Origin: Polytrichum commune
Taxonomy: Eukaryota; Streptophyta; Polytrichopsida; Polytrichales; Polytrichaceae
Length of the DNA stretch: 64,000 nucleotides
Direction: 5' to 3'
Assembly: GCA_950295325.1 (NCBI GenBank)
Contig: OX485807.1
Span: 27,439,666 to 27,503,665 of the forward strand
Part shown: positions 1-10,599 of the stretch, in pieces
Layout of the letters: every line of letters starts with the position of its first letter
Numbering within the stretch: the stretch's first letter is position 1
Notes under the pieces: model-generated
What the model was told of the DNA's origin: nothing
Databases searched by the model: none
The model's input: only the letters and a program-made list of their open reading frames with translations
Position numbers and translations under genes: made by a program

Positions 1-1080
1 TGCCTAAGTTTTTGGGAAATTAATTTTGTCGAGTGTCATTTAAGAAATAATTTTATAAATTACTATTATTAAAGGTTTATTATTTATTTATTTATTTATT
101 AAATTTAATACATACACATTCAATGAGTGCCTAAAATCACAAAATCGTCATAGATGAAATTAGTAAACCATCCATGAATTATAGAATGACTTTAATGAAT
201 GTCTAAGTTATTTTGAATTACTTTTTGAATCTGCCCAATTTTAGATTATCATTTTTTGGGCTGCCTAACTTACTTTCGCACTTTAATCAATTATTAGGCA
301 GAAAGGTGCCCAAGTTGCTAGAAAGCTACAGTAGTGGGCACCACCCTACACCAGTAGATACCTTCCATCCATGTAGATTATCATCTAGTGGGTCGCAAAC
401 CCCATCAAGATACTAGGTGACGACCCATTTCGAACAGCATGAGCATTTGAGGGTTAAAGCCATCATCATAAGCTTTGAACGACAGTGCAAAGAATCAACA
501 TGTCATGAAGCAATGAAACTCCTCTGTCGATCACAGAAGATCCTGCATAAAAGTCGTACCAACAGTTGCCATGTAGGCGGAACTTTGGCCTTGTTGGAAG
601 TGAAAATTACGATCTAGGACTTCCTTTTTTCTGAGATTTATGTCTGAGATTCGTGAAGCTTTTACATCACCACACTGTTCTGGAACCACATTCTCCACTC
701 TCCAAGAACAAAAGAGTGCTTTCATCAAACTTTGTGTACTCTCTCTGCCTCCAGAATTTCACGTGGTAGGTAGGGGAAGTGTCACTTATTCAGATCAGCT
801 GCCTTTTTAGCACTGGAGCTTCAGCTCCTCACTGTTGGCCATAAAGTCTGTGCACTTCTCCAGTACACAATTTTTGTCTCTGAACTAGGTGTACCGTGTG
901 GTGTCCCGATTCCCAACTCGTGGCCTGACATAACATGCCTTTTAAGCTCCCTAAAAGTGTACTCTTAGAAGCAATGAAATGATTGAGTGGCACAATAACT
1001 TTTGTTGTTAAAGAAAACTTAAACTTGAAGGTCAAACCCTAAAAGAGGAACTTCCATCCCAGGTCATGGACGCCAGGCAA
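1..1080. other. AT-rich intergenic DNA, nothing recognised
   Basis: Only short ORFs below 70 codons in all frames, with no recognisable protein motif. There is a TTTA-rich stretch near 80-105. I see no gene, RNA or transposon signature here. Confidence 0.5.
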
Positions 1081-1089
1081 CCCGACCTA

Positions 1090-1295
1090 TGATCGGGAAG
1101 AACCGACAGTTAAGAGTTACAGATGAATTAGTTGAGTTTGAGAAAAAACCGGTCGAAGTTCAAGACTTCAGGGGGATTACCGATCACTATAGAGGAATTT
1201 ATGGAATATACCTCAAATTAATATAGAAAAACCAAAGGATGTCATCAACATGTAACCAGTTGGACTTGCAAACACTCGGATCTCGATTGATTATG
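1090..1295 (-). repeat. Dispersed copy of the 256 bp 'CCTGAAGTCTTGAACTTC' repeat
   Basis: Read on the minus strand, this stretch follows the same order of blocks as the array at 10.6-11.6 kb. First comes a 'gatcgagatcc...gtttgcaagtccaac' block, then a 'gaggtatattcca' block, then a 'tgaagtcttgaacttc' block ending in 'ctcaaactcaac'. It is a single diverged unit. Confidence 0.6.
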
Positions 1296-1479
1296 CCCAA
1301 AAATCTCCTCGATCACTGAACCCAACCCAGACTGACCCCGCCCAGCCCATCCCATGATTTCGGTCCCCACATCCACTCACTGGGACACACAATATTCTCT
1401 ACAGAAACCAAGTCTCGAGTCCCAAAGGAGATACATCCCACTTACAGGCTCACTCAGTCCCAACATAGGCTTGGATCGT

Positions 1480-1660
1480 AATAGTAGTACCTCTGTAATG
1501 TGCCCACCACCGTAGTTTTTGTTTTTGCCTTTTTCTTGTCGGTATTTTGCATCAGCATCCTCACTGTCGGATTCTTCAATCTGTTCGTTGACAAGCTCAT
1601 GCTCCTGAGCAGGCTCTCTCATAAGCCCATACACTGTCCATGCACTATTCATGAGACCCA
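1480..1660 (-). pseudogene. Decayed fragment resembling the last exon (13) of the HNH-MYB gene
   Basis: On the plus strand, 1550-1630 reads 'cagcatcctcactgtcgga...ttcgttgacaagctcatgctc...cataagccc'. The functional gene at 16170-16270 reads 'cagcttcctcagtgtcggt...ttcgttgacaggctctgctc...cataagccc'. The minus-strand translation keeps a similar acidic run (EESDSEDADA against DEETDTEEAEK) and a GLM/GLW start. The open frame on the minus strand (1377-1661, 94 codons) is probably a leftover of this homology and not a gene. The fragment lies on the same strand as the intact gene. Confidence 0.55.
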
Positions 1661-1834
1661 ATGTTGTGTCACGTTTAGCTGCTAGTATTCAGTACAAGCA
1701 TGAGTCGTAGGCAATTGACCTACATCACTGGAGAGGAATCCTATGTACCTTGAAAATCCTGCAAATCTAGTAAAGTGATAAATGTGCGTTGTTCTTTCAT
1801 CGACGTGGGACGATTGTGTAGGACTCATATGCTA

Positions 1835-2060
1835 GAATTGATTTGTAATTTTCAGGTGGACGGGTCATCTCTTTTTCACTATCAAAGTGAAGAATCTCAT
1901 GCTCATTAAAATGGTCGTATAGGTCCTCTCAAATAGGTTGACTATCAAACCTAGATAGGTGAACATCTTATCTCTTTTAAAGACATGACTTTCTGATGTC
2001 TCTTCTTAGAATCGGACCTAACCGCATACCACTCCCATATAGGCGCCTGATTAAGATAAG
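1835..2060 (+). repeat. Dispersed repeat family F, partial copy
   Basis: Shares blocks in the same order with copies at 9.96-10.32, 51.41-51.77 and 53.69-54.03 kb: 'tatcaaagtgaag', 'tcatgctcattaaaatggtc', 'gttgactatcaaacct', 'tctcttttaaa', 'accactc.aatataggtg' and a terminal 'tgattaa'. No coding capacity or terminal structure is seen, so the class is unknown. Confidence 0.6.
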
Positions 2061-2097
2061 TAACCAAATTAGGCAGGTCTACCTTACCAGTCATTCA

Positions 2098-2142
2098 AAA
2101 CCTAAACCCTGAACCCTAAACCCTGAAACCTGAAACCTGAAA
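2098..2142 (+). repeat. Short interstitial telomere-like repeat
   Basis: Imperfect runs of the plant telomere unit CCCTAAA: 'cctaaaccctgaaccctaaa' followed by 'ccctgaaacctgaaacctg'. Only about six degenerate units are present, so this is an internal relic and not a chromosome end. Confidence 0.6.
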
Positions 2143-2324
2143 CATTTGCAATGTTAACCCACTAACAACTGAGAGTTCCAGATGTGAAATGAGACGCTGA
2201 GCTGAGTAACAAACATCTTTCAAAGGAAGGTAGTGTAAGTAGCATTTTTTCTCTAATCGCAGAACAACCCAATGGAATGGACGATGACAGCAATATGAAA
2301 CAAATGTATGGCATGAACTACACC

Positions 2325-2470
2325 TAGTGTGCAGCTCAACTTGTGTTCTCCTTGCTGCAATCGTCGCTGGCGCATCAATTTGTTCGCCTTCACTCGAGCC
2401 ACATAGAGTTCACAGACCATTCTTCATTCTCCTCCTTGAATCAGATGTTGCTCCTTCACAAAACAAAAAA
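2325..2470 (-). pseudogene. Decayed fragment resembling exon 9 of the HNH-MYB gene
   Basis: Bases 2355-2382 match the gene at 19158-19185 at 22 of 28 positions, and all six differences are C/T transitions. The block encodes LVHQQQLQQ in the gene and LMRQRRLQQ here. About 70 bp further on, 'gatgttgctccttcacaaaac' (2443-2463) matches the gene's exon-9 acceptor region 'gatgctccttcacaacc'. Exon sequence and adjoining intron sequence are therefore both represented, with the middle of the exon deleted. Same strand and same order (13 then 9) as in the intact gene. Confidence 0.5.
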
Positions 2471-2474
2471 CACA

Positions 2475-2973
2475 GACCACGCTTAGCATCGGAGGGAATG
2501 AGGCACCCACTTTTGGCAAAGATTAACCTTGGGTGGGTTGATTTGCTAAAAAGAGATTTGAAGGCATGGAAGCAGAGATAAACACACGACAGGATCACTG
2601 ATGAACAGCCTTGAAGAATTATGTGGGGAACATCATATGACTGCTGGGTGAATTTTGGGGGTGGTGGACAGAAATTAAAAGTGGTGGCCAAGAGGAATCA
2701 ACAAGATAAACCTCATGGCAGGATGGGAATTACTCAACGACTCCCGAGTTCCATTCAGAAGATACAACACATTCGGACACCATAGAAAGAATCTCTCAAG
2801 TCACAAATGATGTACAAGCAGAATCATTGTGGTTGTACAATTTGCTGCTGTTTTAATATGCTGCTGTTATCCGGTACATACCAAGAAGAATCTATACAAA
2901 CCCTAAACCAACCAACCCATCCCTCTGTACACCATCTTCCTCCATGCCTGCCTACAATTCTTGATGATCTTCT
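2475..2973 (-). other. Probable 3' flank/3' UTR of the WRKY gene
   Basis: No independent coding signal. The stretch lies directly downstream of the WRKY stop codon at 2974. A polyadenylation site cannot be placed with confidence. Confidence 0.4.
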
Positions 2974-5569
2974 TCAAGGCAGGTTGAAATTCGGTGGCGA
3001 GGGTCCCCAAAGCATGGTATCTTGCAACTCCCGCAACAACGGATCATCGCTTGGGCTGCTGCTCTCAAACCCCGCCTGCTGATCGGTGCTCAACATTTGT
3101 TGGCCCCGCAAAAGCCCCTCTCGCAACAACAAGCTCGGGTTGCCCATGTTGAATTGCTCCTGCGAGCCTGCTCGGATCTGTTCTGCGAGATCGTAGCTGT
3201 TGCTCCGAGGAAGCGCCGAGTTCGATGTCGCTGATTGGAAGGGTAAATCGGTGGGGTGGTTCGCCGGTCGGTAATCCTCCGAATTGTTGATGTGATCTGC
3301 GAGGGAAGAAAGTTGCTCTGGATTTGACGCTCTTGATGATGGGCCTGCCGTGGGACTCACATGTGTGTGGGTGCCTTCGTAGGTTGTGATCACCAACCCT
3401 GGGTCGTCGAAGGATCGCTCCACGCGCTTCCGAACAGGGCACTTCTGGTTTGTGCATCGGTAGTAGCTTCTGTACATCACAAGAGGATCAATTCTTGTCT
3501 AGGTGAGTTCCAGTTTCATCAGCTACTTCATCCTCAAATTATACCACCAAATGGAATCGAAGCCTGCGGTTCCAAGAATCTTCGCATGAATGTGGCAAGA
3601 CACTTGCCCTTTATGGGTCGAAGTTTGGCGTGGTATGTAACACATATTAGGTTTGAAAAGTAATCTTAGGGCATGATTGGAAGGTCGATGAGATGAGAAA
3701 CTGTAGATGCAGAATCTATTACAAAAACCTTCTAAAACCGTAGGTAATTGAATTGCTGAACATTACATATCAGAGGTTGCTTGCAACACCTTTCGAACGC
3801 TGTATATTTGAGCATTTGTTTGTTTGGTTGATGCCTTTTTGTGATGGGTTTTGCAGGTGACGACTTTTAGTTGGGAAGAAAACATGGTTGCTGTACATGG
3901 AGCTAATTTATTGCTATGAGGCAAAAGTGTAGTACTGCAGAAATTGAAGCTAGGAAGGGTGGATAGTTAAGCATTTGAGGGAGGCATGCACACAACTGGT
4001 GCTTTTAAGTAGCAGGACTTTGATGATTGACTATCCAGGGATCGGAGGGAATTCATACCGAGGGTTGGGGCTGTTCTTGACAGCTTTCTGGCCGTATTTG
4101 CGCCACTTGAATCCATCCTCCAAGATTTCCACCTCGCTGCGCGTCTGAATGGCGTATCGTGGCTCCCGCACCCTTTTCGGCCCTTTCTTTCGAGGCTTTT
4201 CTTTCATTCTGCCCAAAGATAACACAAATTCCAACTCTCAATCCACCTAGTTCCCACAGCTTCCAACATGTAACACCCTAGGGTTCAAGAATTTCCCACC
4301 ATCTGAAACTACCCTTCAACATCTCCGATGTGAGCACAATTGCATCCTGTTGCCCTACATATGATAAAATCTTCAGATCTTCCTTCCAATTCGGTTTCAA
4401 AAATTGTGAAAAAATCTACACATTCACCCTTAAACCCCTGGAGTTATAGGGCATTCGAATTCGCGGCAACAATGAGAGATAACCACACTGCATTCATTTA
4501 GGAAGAGCATTCCATCCTTGCTTGCTTGCTATCTAATCAGAACCGGGATGGATTGAATTGGATTGGATTGGAAAGCTTACGGTTTCTTCTCGGGAGCAGA
4601 TTGAATCTCCTCAGCTTCATTCAACGCCCGGTCGGGCGTCTTGCGCTTCGTCCGCTGCCTGCCGCTGACAACAACTTGATCATCCTCACCCGCATTGTCA
4701 CTGCAACAACTCTCGGAGCTCATCGACGAGGTCGGAGTACAAGGTCGCGTGGACATCGCAGAGTTCAGCCGCGACGGCGACGGCGACCTCCCCGTGTTCG
4801 ATCCATCGAAGGTGCTCGTCGGGGGCGACGGCGACGGGGAGAAGTCAGATTGCGAGTGGAAAAGCTCAGGGTGATTTCTGTTGTCCGATGTCATATTCCC
4901 CACCTGTTCCAAAATGTCATGAAAATTGTCCATCGACAGCAGCGACGACGACGACCCCCCGGGCTGGCCTTCTTGTTGCTGTTGATCATTAGGCTCCTCC
5001 ATCCCCGAGGTGAACCATGGGAACGGCGGAAGGGCTGAATCGTCATTGTAATCCAGATGCGGCAGTTGTTGCAACGTTGCTTCGGCATTAGGGCTAGGAA
5101 GGTTAGTTGGAAGGGTGAATCCTTGGGCTCCAGGGCTTGCAAGGTTGGAAGGTAAAGCGTATCCTTGTCCAAGCTGAGGTGTGGTGGGCAAGACGGTGGT
5201 CCAGTTCTCCGTGGGCGAGGGCATGGATCGGAGCATATCCAAAAACTGGTTGTACTGGCCAGGTGAGCTGAATGCGTTGCTCGGTGAGATGAAGAAATTG
5301 CTGGTGTTGGTGTTGGTGGCTGAGGTAGAGAAGATGGTGGAGCTGTCTCTAGCTGGTGGTGAAACTGTCAAGTGTTGTTGCGGCCGTTGTTGCTGTTGTT
5401 GTTGCTGTTGCTGATGTCCACTTGCGAAGGAAGAAGAAGATGAGGAGCCCAAGGCTACATCCTCACCGTAGGTTCGCATCAGGCGCTCCAGGTCGCCCGT
5501 GGTACCAATTCGGTAATTATCTTCTTCCTCCCGCTTGGGGCTGCCTGCCCCCGGCGCGAGCCCTGACAT
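2974..5569 (-). CDS. WRKY transcription factor, group IIc type, 3 exons
   Basis: Nuclear DNA-binding regulator expected to bind W-boxes (TTGAC). Exons are 5569-4581, 4208-4059 and 3469-2974. All introns are GT-AG and the joined frame gives 544 residues. Exon 1 encodes a long N-terminal region rich in Ser, Pro and Asn, with a poly-Gln run (about residues 53-61) and a basic RQRTKRK patch. Exon 2 carries [16 protein letters not shown] and then WRKYGQK (residues 365-371). Exon 3 completes the zinc finger C-x4-C-x23-H-x-H (C385, C390, H414, H416). The intron splitting the Arg codon between the WRKY motif and the finger is the family's conserved 'PR' intron, and that finger spacing with a single domain points to group IIc. 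The start at 5569 is the first Met of the long open frame. Minus-strand ORFs further upstream could be uORFs. The exact orthologue cannot be assigned. Confidence 0.93.
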
Positions 5570-5599
5570 CCTTCTTCCTCGTCACCTGAAATGCGCTTC

Positions 5600-6045
5600 C
5601 GCAACAAGATTCTGTGCCACCTTGACCTGGATTCCGAGATTGAATGAAATGCGAGGTTTTGACGAATTCGGCCACCTATTGGGGCTGGGACGATGGTGCC
5701 GGAGGATTTGGAGATTTTGGGTAGGGCGAAGGTGCACTGAAATGTTGCACTTCCCTGAGAATAATCGTCCACGCTGTTGCCGAGATGAAATGCGAGATTT
5801 TGATGGATTTAGACACCTGAATGCTCGGGGAGAATCGTCAAGCCATGCACATCCTTGAGAAGAATCGGCCACCCTGTTTCCGAGATTGAATGTGAGGTTG
5901 TGATGGATTTGGCAACCTAAACGCCCGGTAAGGAGAGTCAAGCTGTGCACTTCCCTAAAATGAATCGGCCACCCTGTGACTCCTGTTTGCGAGACTGGAT
6001 ATTAATGAAGTTGTGGTGGATTTGGCCACCGAGTCAAGCTATGTG
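5600..6045 (+). repeat. Degenerate tandem repeat in the WRKY 5' leader/promoter
   Basis: About four diverged units of 100-115 bp, each with 'ccgagattgaatg.gag.tt', then 'tgatggatttggccacct', then 'gagtcaagctgtgcacttccct'. Good examples of the middle block are at 5799, 5900 and 6014. The array begins about 30 bp upstream of the WRKY start codon, so it lies in the leader or core promoter. Several short minus-strand ORFs (for example 5950-5582, and 5772-5479 overlapping the start codon out of frame) run through it and could act as uORFs if transcribed. Confidence 0.6.
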
Positions 6046-6130
6046 GTGGGGGATGGGGAAGAAGGGTTCGGAAGAGGACTTGGAAAACTCGGGGAGGCCA
6101 ATGATGATAGTTTGGTTTTTGTCAGGTAAA

Positions 6131-6167
6131 GAGGAGGAGGAGGAGGAGGAGGAGGAGGAGGAGGAGG
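6131..6167 (+). repeat. (GAG)n trinucleotide microsatellite
   Basis: About twelve GAG units upstream of the WRKY gene, read as CTC on the gene's strand. Pyrimidine-rich CT repeats also occur at 6448-6476, as is common in plant 5' leaders. Confidence 0.9.
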
Positions 6168-6169
6168 CA

Positions 6170-7420
6170 GAGCACGCCTGCACCGGAGGCTGCTGTGGAT
6201 CCCGTCTAGCCTTCTTCTCGCCGCGCAGCAAGCTGTGCATTCATACCTAAATCCTAATACCGGAGCTCCCACAATTCACGTCGCAGCAAAACCCACCAAA
6301 TTCAACCCCGACTCAGCAAAGTCCCGTAAAGATCAATTCCACCTCTGAAACCTCAAAATCTCAAAACCTCTGTGAGAAAAAACAGACACACTCCACCAAC
6401 ACCTCCCTGTCCCAAGAACCGAATGCACTTCGCTCTGATCCTCAAATCTCTCTCAAGCTCTCTCACTCTCACTCTCTAATCCTGTCTTCGCTCCACACGA
6501 TGGAGAACAGCCCGGCACTTGTTGGCAGGTTAACCTCGCCACGATGAATCTCGAGAAGCTTGATGGAAAGAAACGCAAGCCCATCCAAATCTCCACAGGC
6601 AACACAAACTCCCTTCCTCTTGTGGTGGTCCAAAGGCCTTCTTCCTCGTCTTCCTGGTTCCGGAAATGGCACATCCACAAACCAAAACGATGGATCTTTA
6701 AACTCCCTGGTGGCTGAATGGCCCACTGGAGCGGATTCACAAGCGCCCACAAATGCTTGATTCCAAACGGCCTTCCCTTTGACCGGTACTTCATCCTGCT
6801 TGAAAAGAAAATTTCCACAGGGTGACCGCACGACCCGCACCGCGGTTTCCCTTCCCTTGCACTGTCGGTACCCAGAGCCCCCCGCAGTCAACGGCCCTGG
6901 GAACGCAGTTCCTCGCGACCTCCCATGAGTTCCCTTGCGTTCTCACACGCCGCTCCCAAACCCCGCCCTGGTCAACGCACTCGGGACCGCGTTCCTTTGA
7001 ACTCCGTCTCCCGGTCAAAGCGTTCCCGTCCGCGCTCCCGAAAAGCTCCCGCGTTCCCTTCCGTAGGGCCCGCAGAGACCGGAAAGCTTCCACATCGACC
7101 ACCTCCTCATCCAGAAAAGGCGCTCAGGCGGATGAACGATTCTGGATTCTCATCCTTGGATGACCACCGCCAGAGTATCATCGTTATCCCGCTTTCTGTA
7201 CAGTGATGTACCTCTGAGGTAGATGGTCCCTTCACGTCGTGACGTCGGTCTCGTGACGAATGATGTCATGCTTGCTCCCAAAATGCATGAGAAGTTTCAT
7301 CCATCCTCCTCGACTTCCCCGTGGCTTGCCAAGTGTACCGCCACGGTGTCCATCACGTGTGCAGATCCAGTTCCTTGTTCCTTAATGGACCAAAGAAGGG
7401 GAGGTTTCAAGCTTATTTAG
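6170..7420. other. GC-richer region upstream of WRKY, no gene recognised
   Basis: ORFs of 90-140 codons exist on both strands between 6450 and 7210. They overlap one another, show no family motif and look like chance products of high GC. The part between 6820 and 7110 is clearly GC-rich compared with its surroundings. It may be WRKY promoter DNA. Confidence 0.4.
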
Positions 7421-7620
7421 GGGATGGTTCACACCCATAACTATAAGTCCTAATTTTAATTGCTAAACTTTACCTATCTTAGGGAGGGTACACACCTATA
7501 ATTATGTCCTAATTTCAGTCTTGCTAACAACCTCAATGGCAAAATAACCTAACTTTAAAGTAACCTTAACGTGTCGTTCCATTCACACCCATAAGCAACT
7601 TTCCCTAGGCATGCGTTTAC

Positions 7621-8006
7621 TACACCAAAATATGGCATTTAGTGTCACCGATTCTAATTGTCTCACTCCATACTAATGTGTAAACCACGGTGTAGTGTCA
7701 CCATCAACACTAAATGTTAACCAGACATTATTTGTCAATCCTTGTACATTTTTGGGGGGGATTCTAGGTTTTGTAGTGTTGCAATCATTGTCACTCTTAC
7801 CACGTGATTTTTTCATCCACATTGCAATCATCCATGACAATATTTCATCACAAGTTGCTGACAAGAGAAGGTAGGGTTTTCGCCAATGGATGAACTCATC
7901 CATCATGCATGACCATATTTTGTTCACATCTTCATAAGAAGCGTCATCCGCAAAGTTACCATAGTGACATGAAATACCGTATGACACTAATATGATATTT
8001 AGTGTA
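7621..8006. mobile_element. Stowaway-like MITE, family D copy 1
   Basis: Bounded by inverted TACACCAAAATATGGCATTT and ATGATATTTAGTGTA ends, with TA at both termini, as in Tc1/mariner-type MITEs. Longer than the other copies, so it may be a composite. Confidence 0.55.
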
Positions 8007-8014
8007 GTGAGTCA

Positions 8015-8246
8015 CTACACTAAATATCATATTTGGCATCACTTACTATTTGGAATTTACACAAAGCTATAATTGTTTATTGTACATCTCATTTTCTTCT
8101 TTTACCACAAAAAAGTCAGAAGTGGTTGTTTGGACAATATAGAGCATTAATGTCTTTTCTTGGTAAGAAAAGTACATCAATAGTAAAAAGATATAGAAAT
8201 GTGTAAATCCAAATAGTACACAACACTAAACATCATATTTAGTGTA
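8015..8246. mobile_element. Stowaway-like MITE, family D copy 2
   Basis: Long terminal inverted repeat of about 45 bp: TACACTAAATATCATATTT...TACTATTTGGAATTTACAC at the left, and its inverse ending AAACATCATATTTAGTGTA at the right. The element is 232 bp, non-coding and AT-rich. Confidence 0.75.
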
Positions 8247-8642
8247 ATCACTGTCATGGTCTTTAAATGTAGCTTGCCATCCTAGTACGCATGAGGTAAG
8301 TTACCACAGAGGTTAGACGTTAATTGTGTTGTTTGGGTATAATGATGTTGTATCTCAACATAGTAATGATAACTTAATGTATGAGGTAAGTTAACAATGG
8401 GTCAAGTGTGAATGTAGATCAAAATAACCATGATGTTAAAAAAAAGATACCCATGGGTGTGAACCATGCTTGAATGATAAAATAGCCTATCTTCAAATTA
8501 ACCTCATTGTCATTTCATTCACGCATATAGACAACACTACCAAAGATGTCACCTATCTAGTATGGGTTCCTACTTCTATTCACACGTGACCATCATTGAA
8601 CTCACATTACTTGTCATCATGTCAACATGTCATTTGATAACA

Positions 8643-8852
8643 ACACTAGGTATGATATTTAGTGTCATTTACCATTTGGATTTACACAATGCTAAATATT
8701 TTCACCATCAATGTAATTTTTAACCAAGTAAAGTTGTTAATGTTCTGCAATGTCCAAACAACCAATTCAGCATTTGTTGGTAAAAGAAATGAGATGTATA
8801 GTAGATATAGCATTGCGTAATTCCAAATAGTAAGTGACATTAAATTAGTGTA
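8643..8852. mobile_element. Stowaway-like MITE, family D copy 3
   Basis: Same ends and internal order as copy 2, about 210 bp, more diverged. It lies in the second unit of the local duplication. Confidence 0.65.
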
Positions 8853-9065
8853 GTAAATCATTAGTAAGTATCATGATCTTAAAATGTAGCTAACCATCTT
8901 AGTACACTAGTGGTAAGTTACCACAAATGTTAGGCATTTATTGTGTTGTTAGGATACATATTAAGCTAGCAATGGTAACTTAATGTGTGAGGTAAGTTAA
9001 CAATGGACCAAGTGCGAACGTAGATAGAAGTTGACCATGATGTTAAGAAAAGATACCCATGGAGC

Positions 9066-9960
9066 CAACTTTGTTTCCTTGTAAGCTTTGTTGGTTGTTG
9101 GGTCCCCCTTCTTGATTGATTAGCACTTAAGCTTACTTCTTACCGTATTCCCGTACCCCCCTCCCCTCCCTCCCTCCCTCCCATATATGCCAAAAAGATT
9201 TAGCAAAAGGGAAAGTGGAAAAAAGAAAAAGAAAAAGAACAAGGGGTCCACGTCATCACAAAAGTGAAGCGATCCTCAGCCACATGGCTCACGTGTAAAC
9301 TTGTGATTGACATACGCTTTCATTTCTCAATGATCTAAGTGTTGCAGCGATTATTAAGTTACTTGGAGGTCACCTTCCATTTCTCAAGCATCTAGATGTC
9401 ATAGTGACTAAACTACACTAATAATCTCATTTAGTGCATGTAGTACTAATTCTTGAAACACTCACTATTTTGCCAAATCTCAAGACTAATGAAGGCTGGA
9501 ATTCATACTGAGTGATACTAAAATCTAGAATACACCCTCATTTATCATACATTTTGAGAACATTAGTGCGTGCTCCAAGGTGTTTGTAAAGTGTATAATT
9601 TGTTTTGGTGAGCTCCAAGAGACTTCTTCTTTTCAATTGGCGCCACTCACTCCCAAGACATCTCCTAACACCAAGAAACTCTCAAAAACCTGCATTCATA
9701 GTTTCCAACACTTTGACACTTTGGACTCCCAAAACCCTAGATCTTAAGTGGCATTAATTTCGTAACATTCAAGAAACTTAGAGTATCACTTGCCTACTTT
9801 CCCACACACACTATGAGCCAATGACCAATAGGAAGATTGTTTATTTCTCTGAATCTAGTGCCCTCATTATTTCTTCAATCAAATCAAAATCAAGGCGCCC
9901 TACAACAAGTCTTCTTCTTGTTCTATCTCATTTTAATTTTATGTTTTGCATCATAAGGTG
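9066..9960. other. Intergenic, nothing recognised
   Basis: A pyrimidine run (CCCT/CCTC repeats, 9155-9183) and an A-rich stretch (9207-9240) are the only features. No ORF of interest. Confidence 0.4.
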
Positions 9961-9964
9961 AGTG

Positions 9965-10325
9965 GGCCTTGACCAAACACTTTCCAACTATGCATCCCAC
10001 TCGTCATAGGATATGAAGCACACAATCAGTGTGAGATGATTAGCAAATCCAAATCATGCATGTAGCCATTCTTCTCGTAATTTTCATAGCTCATGTGAAT
10101 ATCTTATTCTTTATCAAACGAAGATTCACTTTCTCAAGAACTGATCACATAGTCCCCTCCTCCTCCCCCCCCCCCCCCAATCATGTTGACTATCAAACCT
10201 AGAATGGTTACCAAATCATGAACATCACAATCTAACCTCTTTTAAACACACGTTTTCCTAGTGCCTGTTCTTTGATCCACACACCACTCAAACATAGGTG
10301 TCCGTTCTAAATGAAGTAGCCGAAA
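9965..10325 (+). repeat. Dispersed repeat family F copy
   Basis: Near-full-length unit: 'ataggatatgaagcacacaa', 'gagatgattagcaaatccaaatc', 'gtagccattctt', 'ctcatgtgaatatcttatt', 'gttgactatcaaacctagaatggtta', 'ccactcaaacataggtgtcc'. A 14-base C run (10165-10178) interrupts it. Confidence 0.7.
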
Positions 10326-10599
10326 ATTAAGCCCGCACACCTTTAATTTGTAGTGAAGGCGCACTGGTTGAAAAGTTCCGACAGCTTTCTCAGCAATGTA
10401 ACCAGAGCCTTGAAGTAGCTTGCTTACATGAACTTGGATGAGGTGTATATATATGATGTGTGACGTTGAAGCATCGAATCATAAATACGGTCAATCTTCT
10501 CTTGAATTCCACGCCGTACACCACTTTTGCAGTAAAGTTTTGCATGCACCTGCAATTACTTGTTGTCTCAGCATCAGAGTGCAGGAAGATAATTGGACA

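Larger units (their letters stand above)
7540..9065 (+). repeat. Tandemly duplicated ~610 bp block containing a MITE
   Basis: 8272-8462 and 8885-9063 are clear copies: 'gtagct..ccatc.tagtac', 'ggtaagttaccaca', 'gtgaggtaagttaacaatgg' and 'atgatgttaa..aaagatacccatgg' occur in order in both. Each copy is preceded by a small MITE (8015-8246 and 8643-8852). A third, weaker relative of the intervening sequence lies at 7540-7610. Confidence 0.7.

Noticed and set aside
3022-3457. Overlapping ORFs on both strands across WRKY exon 3
   Set aside because: Shadows of the real exon, whose frame is fixed by the WRKY zinc finger and the GT-AG junctions.
4526-5038. 170-codon plus-strand Arg-rich ORF
   Set aside because: Antisense shadow of the GC-rich WRKY exon 1. 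The composition reflects the Ser/Pro/Gln codons on the other strand.
6453-7206. ORFs of 90-140 codons upstream of WRKY
   Set aside because: Mutually overlapping on both strands, with no motif. Attributed to local high GC.
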